DNA of 64,000 bases from Spirodela intermedia (taxonomy: Eukaryota > Streptophyta > Magnoliopsida > Alismatales > Araceae): NCBI GenBank assembly GCA_902729315.2, contig LR746271.1:2750001-2814000 (forward strand), read 5' to 3'. Positions within the stretch are counted from its first letter, which is position 1. Each line of letters starts with the position of its first letter. Positions 1-10,600 of this stretch are shown piece by piece. Under the pieces are notes generated by a model. It worked only from the letters and a program-made list of their open reading frames with translations. It was not told where the DNA came from and made no database searches. A program made the translations under genes and the position numbers.

Positions 1-1000
1 CCCATTTAAGCACCTACGAGGGCCCTCCTCTTTCTCCTTTTAGGGGAGCTTAGTTTGACTGCTACCTCTTCCTTCGGAACTCCACCATAAACTCGCTGGA
101 GTCGCCATCCGCCGCTCCGCCCAGTCGCTGGCCGTTTGCCGATGAATGCCTACCTGCCGCCGACGTCGGGAGAGACCCTACAGCCGTGCCAATGAGTTAG
201 ATCCAGTCCAAGCTCCTCACAGGCCCCCGCCGGAGTTTCTCGATGATCCGCCGCTGTCGCACCATTTCCAATGCCGCCTAGACCAGGAGGGCTCAACCCT
301 CTCCCTAGTATCGTCGGCCGGATCGCCTCCTTCCTCTGCTCCACTTCCTGGCATCGCTAGAGAAGGCCGATCCTTCTGGCGACAATTGGGTTTCCGCCCA
401 ACCGCTGACGCTCGGCCCTCCTATCGAAGCGCCGCTGACACTCGGCCCTCCTATCGAAGCGCCGCTGACGCTCGGCATTCCCGCCGAAGCACCGCTGACA
501 CTCGGCATTCCCGCCGAAGCGCCACCGCCGCGTGCGCCCCGCGCGCCGGCTCTTGCAGCCCGTGCGTCCACCCGGCGCCGCCGCTCGCGTGCTCAAAGGC
601 ACGCCGTGCGGCTGCTAGCGTGCCCTTCAGCCCACCAGCGGGCCCACGCCGACCATGCCACGCCTTATGACGACGACTACGGCGACTCTCGACCAGGAAT
701 GACCGTCGATGCTGAACATCGCTCTTCACCGGACGTCTCTACTTATGTCGAGTCTCCGCTCCGTCACGACCCGTCGGGCTATGTAGGCCCGAAGGTTAGC
801 TCCGTACCCCTTCTTACTTAAGTTTAATTATCTTTTGAAAGGTTTTCTCGGCTCGTTTCCACCGCCATCAGGAGAACGTAGACAGGATAAGACGGGTTAT
901 AGGATCGTGACTTCCGATGCTGCGCTAGACTCGTCATCGTTCGTGAGCTGCAGCCCTAGGCTACTTCACGATGACCATTCCGCCATCTGTTCGGACATTG
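1..1000. other. Repeat-derived noncoding DNA at left edge
   Basis: GC-rich DNA without a recognisable protein. The longest plus-strand open frame (146-670, 174 codons) is rich in Arg, Ser, Ala and Pro, has no domain that I recognise, and contains a tandem repeat at 401-520. Short open frames on the other strand overlap it, as expected for GC-rich noncoding DNA. The texture resembles the untranslated part of a large plant LTR element, but no LTR boundary or primer-binding site is visible here, so the class is inference only. Confidence 0.35.
401..520. repeat. Four-copy 30-bp tandem repeat
   Basis: Four head-to-tail 30-bp units start at 401, 431, 461 and 491. Units 1 and 2 share one 3' half (CCCTCCTATCGAAG) and units 3 and 4 another (CATTCCCGCCGAAG). 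Position 10 alternates G, A, G, A. This pattern suggests a two-step history in which a unit pair was duplicated and then diverged. The period is a multiple of three, so the plus-strand frame shows a 10-residue repeat of the type ADARPSYRSA. The match between units is read directly; coding status is doubtful. Confidence 0.9.
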
Positions 1001-1019
1001 ACTGAGAGGGCCTCACTGA

Positions 1020-1093
1020 TAAGTCTTCATTATCATGAGTTAATAATTAGTAAATAATATAGTTTTACCCTTAACTCATGATAAATAGACTTA
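1020..1093. repeat. AT-rich stem-loop (inverted repeat)
   Basis: The left arm at 1020-1043 and the right arm at 1071-1093 are inverted copies. The inner 13 bases, TATCATGAGTTAA at 1031-1043 and TTAACTCATGATA at 1071-1083, are a perfect match, and the outer TAAGTCT/AGACTTA also pair. The loop is about 27 bases and AT-rich. It could be a small fold-back element or a hairpin end within a larger repeat. No flanking target duplication is obvious. Confidence 0.7.
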
Positions 1094-1239
1094 TATTTGT
1101 GTTTAAGTGTGAAAAGTGGTTTTCAGATGATTAATGTGATTTTTTGGGTAATTATGTGATTTTATATGAATTTATATGATTTTTACAGTCTTACTTTTGA
1201 GATAAATGAAGAAAAAGAAATAAAACTAAAATATTGCAA

Positions 1240-2880
1240 AATGGGGGGGGACCCGCCGGCCAGCCGGGCCCGCAAGCGGGTCGGAAGCTCAGTCGGGGAG
1301 TAGTCGCGAGCAGAGGCTCGAGCGGCTTGGACCGATAGGGGCACGTGTGCACCACTCCCCTTTCACGTCACCGGTGGCCAATCGGCTGTGGGGCAAGGAG
1401 TGGTCGTACACGCGAGAGAAGGAACTTTGCTTAGAAATGTAACATTACTATATATTCGCTCGAAAAATCGGCGCACAACCGATGTGGGACTAAACTCGCG
1501 TCACACCTTCCTCAGAAGGGGCGGACAACCGGCGCGGGTTCGAATCCTCCCAGAGTCAAAATTCATATATTTTTATCTAATTATCGCGACTTTCCTACAG
1601 ATCGCCGGTGAAGGATTAAGCAACGAGAATCGCTGGATCATCGGCGAAAATCTCGTCAACACGATTTGCGGAGCATTGCTACTAAAATTGCTGAACGATT
1701 CGTGATAAAAGGATCGCGAATACATCGAGTAAATCATCTCCGATTGATCGACGAACAAGCTGTCGTCGGGAAGAGGACGATCCGCCGGGAGACGAGTCAC
1801 CACCTCTTGAGAGCGTACCAGATGCGATGAAGAGCTTCCTCTTGCTACGTGGACCTGAGGATAAAGCTCCCTGACACGCGCCCCACCTCCATCCAGCTCC
1901 TCTCTGTCGGGTGACAGCCGCCAGAGAGCTGCAAAGTTGCCGTTTTTCTACTCCGCCGGGTGATAGCCGCCAGAGACGACTCGGCGACCCATTTCATTAA
2001 TTTCTAGACTTTGTGAGAAGATCTAGAGATTGCCCACGTCGTCTTTGTCCAAGGAGAGCCTTCGAGGCCGTGGACACTACACGACGATCCTCCCGAACGC
2101 TCAGGATTTCGGTGCATCGCCGACGCATCGCCGTCGCGATGCCGGAACTCTGTTTTCCTGCTTTCAAACTTACTTTACACTTCATTTAGTGATTAATTTT
2201 TGTGTTTTTAATTTACCAAAATATACTTTGTTTAATTACGATTCTTCTGGCTTTTACAAATCTTAATTTGATTAATTAAATCGTCTGTAATCGCTTACAA
2301 AAGAATCGCTGGCCGGAACTTTGTTTCCGCCCGATTCGCGTTCGCCGGGAACTGACGTCATCATGACGTCTGCACCCTTATTTCCTTTTTTTTCGTGAAT
2401 TTTAAATATATTTCCTTTTCATTTCCTAGTATAAAAGTCATAGAAAATCGTATTCATTGAGAAAATTTCTGAATAATTACTAGATATTATATTACATCCT
2501 TGGGATCGACCTGGAAAATTACCGCTATTTTTGAAAGTTTTATTGAATTATAATTGATATATTTATTTAGAAATACTTCTAAATATTCGAAAATTCGTAT
2601 TTTCTAGTTTTATACATTTTATATTTGCGTGATTTAATATACAACGACTGAGTCACGTCACTCACACTTACCATCGTCGAGTGTTTCTCCGGGTTGTCCT
2701 GAGTTGATCGTGCATATTGGTACGCCTGCCTGTACTTAGGTTACGTGGTCAGACCTAGAGTCTAGGGTCCATACATTCAGATCGAATCGGTCTGACTACC
2801 CCATCCCGGGTGTTGAGTTTCATTGATCAGGTATAAGGGTTCTCGCCCCGTCCTACATCAAACGGCAATGCTGAAGAGTC
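1240..2880. other. Probable LTR-element noncoding region, unclassified
   Basis: No gene is visible. The stretch alternates CpG-rich and AT-rich blocks. It contains a phrase common in plant LTR elements around 1479 (CGATGTGGGACTAAAC), a diverged direct repeat of a 20-odd base motif near 1908 and 1951 (GTCGGGTGACAGCCGCCAG and GCCGGGTGATAGCCGCCAG), and a GGGATCGACC phrase near 2503. Assignment to an LTR-derived element is inference from texture. I see no paired LTRs or pol domains. Confidence 0.3.
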
Positions 2881-2968
2881 GCTTGAGGAGGGAAGAGGCT
2901 AGCGAATAGGAGAGCGGTGCATAGGAGATAGGCAGCACATTAGAGAGGACGACGATGAGGGATACCTA

Positions 2969-3143
2969 GGGCTCTGATACCATGTTGACACAAGAGATGA
3001 AACCCTAGAATCCATAATCATTCTCCAAGGAAGACAAAGAGTACATGAGATTATATAGAAAAGAAAAAGAAATAAAGATGAGAAGAGAGAGATGAATAAT
3101 AGGCCCTAGTGGGCCGAGAGTTCGATACCACTATCGAACAACA
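2969..3143 (-). mobile_element. Copia-type LTR end with primer-binding site
   Basis: Read on the minus strand, a candidate LTR (3143 down to 2983, 161 bp) begins TGTTG and ends CAACA. It is followed immediately by TGGTATCAGAGCC (2982-2970), the canonical 13-base binding site for initiator methionine tRNA in plant Ty1/copia elements. That arrangement marks a 5' LTR. The internal region should lie to the left, but nothing there reads as gag or pol and no second LTR is visible. It is either truncated or belongs to a miniature terminal-repeat (TRIM-like) element. The outer limit at 3143 is less certain than the PBS junction. Confidence 0.65.
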
Positions 3144-3289
3144 TAAATAAATCATCATTCTACATATTCAATAAGATGCACATCACAAGAGTAATAGCCA
3201 TCTAAAATCACACAAATTTTAGGAAGAGGTATTTACCTTTCATGTATTTGGAAGGCCCCATTTATAAGGGAATTAGAAATTAAAAATAC

Positions 3290-4215
3290 TTTGAGCACAT
3301 AGTGCATATGAATAGGAAGAGAATGGAAGGATGGCAAGCTAAATGAATTTCCCTAAGAGGTAGGATTATACTAATTAAAAATGTATTGTGCAACATTCCT
3401 ATTTACACACTCACAATCTATGATATATTGATAGGAGTCTTGACAAGTTTGAAACAATTGATAGTCTAATTTATGGGGAGAAGATGTTGGTGTGAATAAA
3501 TATCATTGGGTGTCATGGAAATCAATATGCTACCCAAAAATAAAAGGTGGGCTAAAAATTAGGAGCATGAAAGAATAATTATATATAATGAGAATAGACA
3601 TGGCATGGAGATTTAGGGTTGAGCACTCACAATGGGTTGACTCAATGAGAGGAAAATATAAGGAGTGGGCATTAGAAAAAGAGATGATCAAAGGGCCAAC
3701 GTTGTGGAGGAGAATGCAAGAGAAATGCATAGAGATTAGAAAGTGCATTAAATGGGAGGTAGGAAATGGAAAAGTTAATGTGTGGAAGGATTGCTGGTCA
3801 TCACTAGGAACATGGAAAATGAATACATAATAACAAAGGACAGCCCATGACTTATGGTTGCTAATGACAAAAGATTGGAAGAGGGTATTAAAACAAGTAA
3901 GACTAATAGGGACAGATCTAGCGGCATGTGATGTGGGACTAACTGATCTACTAGAAAGGGATCAGAGAATATAGACCCCAACCATGCATGAATTTTTTTC
4001 AACCAAATCAGTGTGGGTGAGAATTAAGGATAGAAAGGAGTTTAGAAAATGGGGTGTAATAATTTGGAATGTTGATCGTAGACCAAATATCTTTATTTCT
4101 TTGGAAATTAATGCATGGGTGATTATCAGCGAACTCAAAGAGAAAAGGCTTCTCACTAACATCAAGATGTAACTACTACAAGCTGTCACCTAGGGAGGAG
4201 AGGATTGCACACTTA
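3290..4215 (+). pseudogene. Decayed LINE (L1-clade) reverse transcriptase 3' part
   Basis: Broken plus-strand frames show, in order, the landmarks of the C-terminal part of a plant LINE ORF2. First comes an SLRGRIILIKNVL-type block with IPIYTL (about 3348-3410), then a WVSWKSICYPK-like block (about 3505-3545), then MAWRFRVEHSQWVDSMRGKY (from about 3600), a GPTLW..RKCIKWEVGNGKVNVWKDCW block (about 3690-3795), and an FFSTKSVWVRIK...WGVIIWNVD block (about 3990-4080) ending with a LLTNIKM-like motif. Several stops and frameshifts interrupt it. The 5' half of the element and any poly(A) tail were not found, so it is a 5'-truncated dead copy. Confidence 0.7.
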
Positions 4216-6900
4216 TTTTATGAAGGGGAATGGGTAATGGACTGTTGAACATGGTTCTTGTCCAAGTGGAAGCTGGCCATTTAAAGAGGAAAACCCTTGG
4301 AGTAGTGGGCCTCCAAGACAAGAATAAAGAATACAAAATTAGAACTCTAATAAAATATAAAGAAATTATAATGTTTATGGGAAATATAGCTAGCAAGAAA
4401 TACATTGAGGATGAAGGTTGGGATATATAACTTGTCCTTCATAAAATGTAAGAGGAAAGAAAAGGGATAAAATCTATGAGGAAAATGCTACCCAACTTCC
4501 TAGAGTCATAACAAGTCAAAACTTATACCCAAATGATAAAACTCCATGTCTTAGAACAAAACATGATAGAGAATGATTGATTGATTGGGATTGACCACTA
4601 CTTTCACACAAGCCCAACACTTACCTTGACAATCAATTCAAAGCTAGATGCCAAGAGTGAAGGATGCTCACATCAATAATTCTTAACTTATCTCTACAAA
4701 TTACCATGAGGAACCATGTTAATTGAGCATAGATTCATTCAAATCTTCTTAAATGGTAATGATTTACCACATAGCATAATTTTTCATCTTTGGTTTGTAA
4801 TTCTTAAAGAGTGGACAAGTAGGAACAAGCTAAGAACTCAAGAGGAAAGGGAGAGTAATGAAGACAATAAGACAACTTAATTGACAATGAGAGAGGGCAT
4901 TGCCAATACATAATACACTGATCAATGGGGCTAACAACAACCAATTCTAAGCATACAAATGAAGGAAATACAGCCATAGGGCCAAATAGTCAACCCCCCC
5001 TTCTATGCATCTTGTTGAAGGAGTTAAACCAACAGTACTATGTAAATGTCATTCATCAATGGATTTTGGTTTTATAAAAAAATAAAATAAAATTAGACTG
5101 AATTATAATTATATGAAGTATAAAGTTCACATCCCATCTTCAAAACAACACTGCATATGGTTTACCCAACCCACATCTTATCCATAAGAATATACAATAT
5201 TAATGCACTCATGCACATGAATTGGTTAAATATTGTGTGATAAAGTCCATATTAGGGATACAAGATTTGTAATTTGGTCAAAAACTTTTATTAGAAAGAC
5301 TTGGTGAATGCTCTTCACTAAGCCTACTAAAAGTCTTTAGACATCTCTCTTCCATCTTCCTCAAATTATGGTCATTATATGTTTCTCTTTGTTGTGAAAT
5401 TTTTAAAATTAAATGATGAAATTTTAATTTTCCCTAATAGAGTTGTTTTCATATTAGAAATTATTAGATGTGATTTTCTTGAAAATTATAATGATAGTGG
5501 TGACAAAAGAGGAATTGGGATGATGAGTTGGATAGTTAGTTAATATAAGAGTGTGAAGGTATGAATTTTCATTGTGCCCTTCAAGTTATGAGTTTATTAA
5601 TTATACAAAAGTGGATGATTATTGCATGATGGATCATGAATCTTATGGAGTGTTTGTTGGTCCTAAAGTAGTTAAAGTGGAACTAGGTGGGAGATGCTTT
5701 GATATTACTCCAAGAGGCAAGTCATGTGACACTCAATCTGAGTTTAAAGTGAGGAGTTGAAGATGAGTAAAAGATTTACTTCTAATGGTAGCCCACTTAA
5801 CAGTAGTAATTCTTTCAAGAAGGAAATAAATTAGTCTCACTAATGAGAATTAAGGTGCTTCCATAATTGAGGCATGTAAGTTTCATTGGGCCTTCATTGT
5901 GAGTTGTGAATCTAGAATTTTGATGACAAATGCAACACAATGATTTTTCTTGTCTTTTTCATTCAATGCTTAATTTAACAAATGAAAAAGACCTGAATAA
6001 TGCTTGAACAAATGAGTAAATACCTTTTCTTTTCTTTCCTTGTCATAGTTTGTGCTTCTTCATACATGGTAAGTTGGTTCATTTTTTCTTTAAACATGCT
6101 TACACAAAAATCATAGTCATTTCATTTTTTGAAAAAAAATCAAGGTTAATTGACTATTATATTTACCATAATTGCATCCATTTTATGTAATGAAGTTTTG
6201 GTCTTAAGTAATATCATAATGATATGAAATGAGTGTTTTATGTATTTGTATTTTGTTAGCATCAAAGTGGGGTTGAGTATGAAGTCAACAAAATGAATCG
6301 GTATTAAAGACTGAACCATTTGAAAAAAAGTGTAATTTGTTGTGCATACTATATAAACTATTCCTCTAAAACAATCCTAAATTAAAATTCCATGAAAAAC
6401 CACTTCTAGAAATAAAGATAATAATAAAAAGTTTTCAAACTAATAATAGAAAAATATATTTTGATTAATTTTGTAGACATCAGCATATGACAACAAAAAA
6501 TCAATAGGCAAAAAAGACTAGAATTCTTATTTAAATCATGGGCACATGCTTGAAAATTCCTAAAAAAATGTCATTGAAACCACAATTCTTTCGCCAAGCA
6601 AGAAAGCTACTTCACATTTCAAGGGTTTTCTTCTTCTTTAACTATATATCTTTTATTGCGACCTTTCAAGTACATCAATCTTAGGGTATTTTATGAAAAA
6701 ACCCTACGTTCTGTATTTGAGGGATTTGGAACGTGTTCTAAAGTGAGGTTAATCTCTCAGTCTATTATTAGTTAGAGCAAAGGTAGCACTCTGAAGTTAA
6801 GGCAGTGTACTGCGTGGAACTTGTGTACCGAGGAGAGTTCATTGTACGCATGAAGAGTGGGTCTACCTTCGGCGAAATGAGCTGTACAAAGTATAATGGA
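4216..6900. other. AT-rich intergenic DNA, no gene recognised
   Basis: The ORFs are short and none has a recognisable domain. The best is a 62-codon frame at 5572-5760 (Cys- and Asp-containing, no known motif), flanked by stops and without splice context that would extend it. A C-run (CAACCCCCCC, near 4993) resembles the G-rich start seen in several plant LTR elements but has no partner. I see nothing else to annotate. Confidence 0.5.
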
Positions 6901-7276
6901 ATCAGATTTCTAATAACTTCATGACACGGGTCGGCCGATCCGGGTCGGCTCGACCGATTCCGTGTACCGTGAACGGTTGACGCTAACGCCGTTCACGTTT
7001 ATCGGAACGGCCGTTCGCCCTAACGTTCGAAGCCGTGGGTGCGTGGGGGGCGTCCGCGAACGCCGTCTGAGAACACGAACACTGATAGAGTCTAAGGAGA
7101 TGCCTTCAAAACCTATGATTGAAGGACCGTCCGCAGGCAATGATCCAGAACCATGAAGGGAAGCAAGTTTCTCCCATCTGGCCCGGATTACTGTCGTCGG
7201 TAGATTGAGGCTGCAGCAGGTGCGGTTCCTCGGCCGTCCATTCCTCTCTTCCCCCGGCCTGTGTTTCTGCCGACGG
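6901..7276 (+). promoter_or_regulatory. Putative promoter and 5' leader of the spatacsin gene
   Basis: A CpG-rich island lies just upstream of the gene in otherwise AT-rich DNA. It contains an inverted pair GTGAACGG/CCGTTCAC (about 6968-6996) and the self-complementary GAACGGCCGTTC (about 7005-7016). A plausible leader exon ends at 7276 (CGACGG, then GTATGC). No convincing TATA box is placed, so the transcription start is not assigned. CpG-rich, TATA-poor promoters are usual for broadly expressed plant genes; the assignment itself is inference. Confidence 0.4.
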
Positions 7277-7653
7277 GTATGCTTTCTTGCTACGGTTCGG
7301 AACTCTATTAATGATACATAACGTCGTCTAACTACGTTTTTTACGCGCGATTTTGCTACTGATGGCTCTGTAAGTGGTAGAATGAGAACTTCCTGTACAG
7401 AACGATCCGAGAATCCCTTGTTTTCTCATAATGTCGTCGTTGTTCTCTTTTCGTTATTATTCTCTCTTCAAGAAGAGGGGGGATTGGAATCTATCTCTGA
7501 ATTTTCATTAGAAGATGTAGATATGAGATAATTTGATTCGGCTATCCTTGTATTTTCCAAGGACTGTAAGGAAGAAAGTGTGACCCGACTGCATCCCTCC
7601 TTACAATGTCTTTCTTTTGCTTGCTTTGACATTAATCTCGGTGATACTTGCAG
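7277..7653 (+). other. Putative 5' leader intron of spatacsin gene
   Basis: A GT donor at 7277 (ACGG|GTATGC) and a good acceptor ending at 7653 (GATACTTGCAG) bracket 377 bases. The chosen start codon (7656) lies two bases after the acceptor, a common arrangement in plant leader introns. The acceptor is convincing; the donor is the best of several possibilities. Confidence 0.5.
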
Positions 7654-7655
7654 GC

Positions 7656-10600
7656 ATGTCTTCTTTGTCCGATTCTGGCGAACCTGCTTTATTGCAATTG
7701 AGAAAATGGGGTCAAGTCCGTCCCAAACTTTCAGATTTTCATCAATTTCTGATATCCCCAACACGGGAACTGCTGCTTTTCCTCTCGCATCAGTCTGACG
7801 CATTATTGATTTCCTTGTTAAAAGGTGTTTTTTTCTAATGTTTCCCATTCTTTTTCTGTAGCCTGTATTTTTTCATGGTTATTAATATATAAAAGTTGTT
7901 CAGACAGGTTCTGCGAGGTTGTTCAGAAGCCAATAACTTCAAAATTTAGTTCTGCAGGGAAGGCAGATCCTTGTTTTTTAGACTCAGCTGAGAAGTGTGC
8001 ACAGCCAGCTATATATCTGGGGACTGAAACAAGTAATACATTTCTACATGGGGGAAGATCCTTGCTAGACCAGCCAGCTGTTCTTTGTAATGTGCGATCA
8101 GTAGCTTGGAGCCATTGTGGCGATGCATATAATCGAAATGGGGAATCTGCCTTTAGAGATATTCTTGTTGTGTCTTCTGGCAATGGCATTTATATTCACG
8201 CTTTCAGTGAGATTGGCACTAGGTGTCACAAAATTCACTCATTGCCTAAAACCGATTTTGTGCATGGTAAGTGGGTTGTTTGGGGGCCCACCTTTGAAGA
8301 TTCTTATGAATGCCATGGGGTTTCTGTTGCCAAGACAAGTCAAGATGGTTATGATGGGATTAAAATTTCGGATTCAGAAGGCAGTTCTGTACCTGTCGAA
8401 TTTTCTGGACTTGCAGGTAGCTCTGCATCTAAAAACTGGTTTAGATCTTTCCTAATCGACATGGATTTCTTCCGTGCTACAGGTGACTTTGTATTCAGGT
8501 TTCCCGAAAAATCTTCACTTCCGCCTTCCGCAGAGGTAGTGTCTTTTAACATTTTTGAGAGTATATTGCAGCTCTTAGAGCCCTGCACTCGTAATGCAGA
8601 GCGTGCATGTGAAAATGTGTTGGAATCATCAGAGTGGAATCCGGCGTTTGAAGATTCAAACTCAAATAGTATACACACTATTTCTGATACTGAAGATCAC
8701 ACACTTAAACCTGAAACGAGGAAAGATAATGTTGCTGGCTCTGCTCATGGTCTGTATAAGTGCTCCAGGGTTTTCTCCAGTACATCTGATCATTATGTTG
8801 GCCTACTTTTAACAGATGATGCACCACATCACGTGAGTGAAGAACATATCACACATCTGAAGACTATTGTTGTCATTCTCACCGTTTCTCTTTGGGGTAT
8901 GCAGTGGACTTGTTCAGTGGATCTTCAGGAGTCATGCTCAGAACTCAGCCCGTTACTAGAATGGGTTGACTTCCAATTTATTAAAGGGCTTCTCGTCTGT
9001 CTGAATGTTTCGGGTCTTGTTTACATTTGGGATGCTAAAAGTGGTGATGCTGTTTTACATATTGATGTCCTACAGAATAGTTTTGTCCCTGTAAAGCCGA
9101 ATTCTCAATTGGTTGAAAGAGCATCCTCTGTAAAAGGTATTTCTTCTCCAATGAAAGAAGGCAATATGGGGGAATATCCACAGGCAAATGAGTTTTGTGT
9201 AAAAAGAGTATTTGCAGGTTGTCATGTACAACCTAAAAGAGTTTTCAGAAAGTTACTTTTTACTTCACAGTCTCTATCTCTAGCTGCTGTTGATGAGTAT
9301 GGAGTGATCTATTCAATTGGTCCTGAAGAACTTTTATTAGCAAACATGTATAAAGAGAACAATGATTTTCGTGGAGTCATTTCTCCTTTTCAGCATTTGG
9401 GTTTTGGTATGCTAGCTGGTTGGAAGGCTGCCTCTTCTGGGATTGGTCATCAGAAGGTATTTTCTGATTTTATCCTTGATCAAAGTTTAAACTCTTTCAC
9501 TAATTTAGATGGGAAAATTTCAAGGCTGATCAACACCACAGAAGTTGAACCGAGGAAAAAGAGAAGACTCAATATTCAGTCTAAGGAGGAGCATATGGAT
9601 TCTTATCCAAGTGGTTTTTCTGTTCATTCACGGGTTAATGGCTCTCAAATTTGTCATTATACAGCAGCTGGCTCTACTCGTAGAGTATTTCTTCCCATTG
9701 ACAAATATAGCACGGAGGATGCAATTTCTTTTTCTCCTTTTGGCATTACACGGCTTGTTAGAATCAACAAAAAAGAAACGAAAATAGTGCATATTGGCCT
9801 ACAGGCAGCAACATCTGCTTATGATGATAGCTTTCTTTCTGAATGGGTTTCCTCCTTCAGTAAAGAACGGTCTCTTGGCTTTGAAGCAATTGGATGTTGT
9901 TTTGAAGGATTTCTTTATATTGTAACAGATGAAGGTCTTTTTGTCATTCTCCCTTCGCTTTCAATTTCGTCAGGTGCCATTGTAACTACATCAATTGAAT
10001 ATTGCCAGACTAACACCATCCAAGCTTGTCAGAAAGAAACCTTATATGCAAGAGACGGGTTTAGACCTTGGCAAATAGAGGTTTTAGATAGAACTCTTTT
10101 GTATGAAGGACCAGATGAAGCAGATTATGTTTGCTGGGAAAATGGTGAGCACAAACTTATGGTTTTTGAATTTGAGTTTGTTGTCCTACACTAATAACCA
10201 TGCTTTGTTCGAAATCTTAAGTGCTTATGTTGTGTGAGGTGTCAATTTCTTTCTTATTGACTAAGTCTGCATGGCTTCAATATATTTACCGCATAATATT
10301 ATTGTTTAGTTGGTTATTGGATGATATAAGAGAGATATCATGCCCTTTGTTCTGGTCTCCAAATGTGCATCTACCACAACCGTGATTTCTGTCATATTGT
10401 GTCTCCTGATAATTATATTTTTGATTAAAATCTGTCACTATAGACCATTCAGAGATGACAGTTGGTTGGTTAACCCGAGGTTTTCTCGTTTTCTTCATAA
10501 AAGTGTACAGTGCTACTTAAATATAGAAAATAAACGAGATATGTGAGTACGCATGTGCAATCAAAAGCCCTCGATAGAAGGGTTGATTGTACCCGTGTGC

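Noticed and set aside
1480-1560. tRNA-like B-box (GGTTCGAATCC near 1539)
   Set aside because: The T-stem pairs imperfectly, and no A-box, anticodon arm or acceptor stem can be drawn around it. It may be a SINE or LTR fragment, but not a tRNA gene.
5572-5760. 62-codon frame with Cys and Asp residues
   Set aside because: Too short, isolated in AT-rich DNA and without a recognisable motif or flanking exons.
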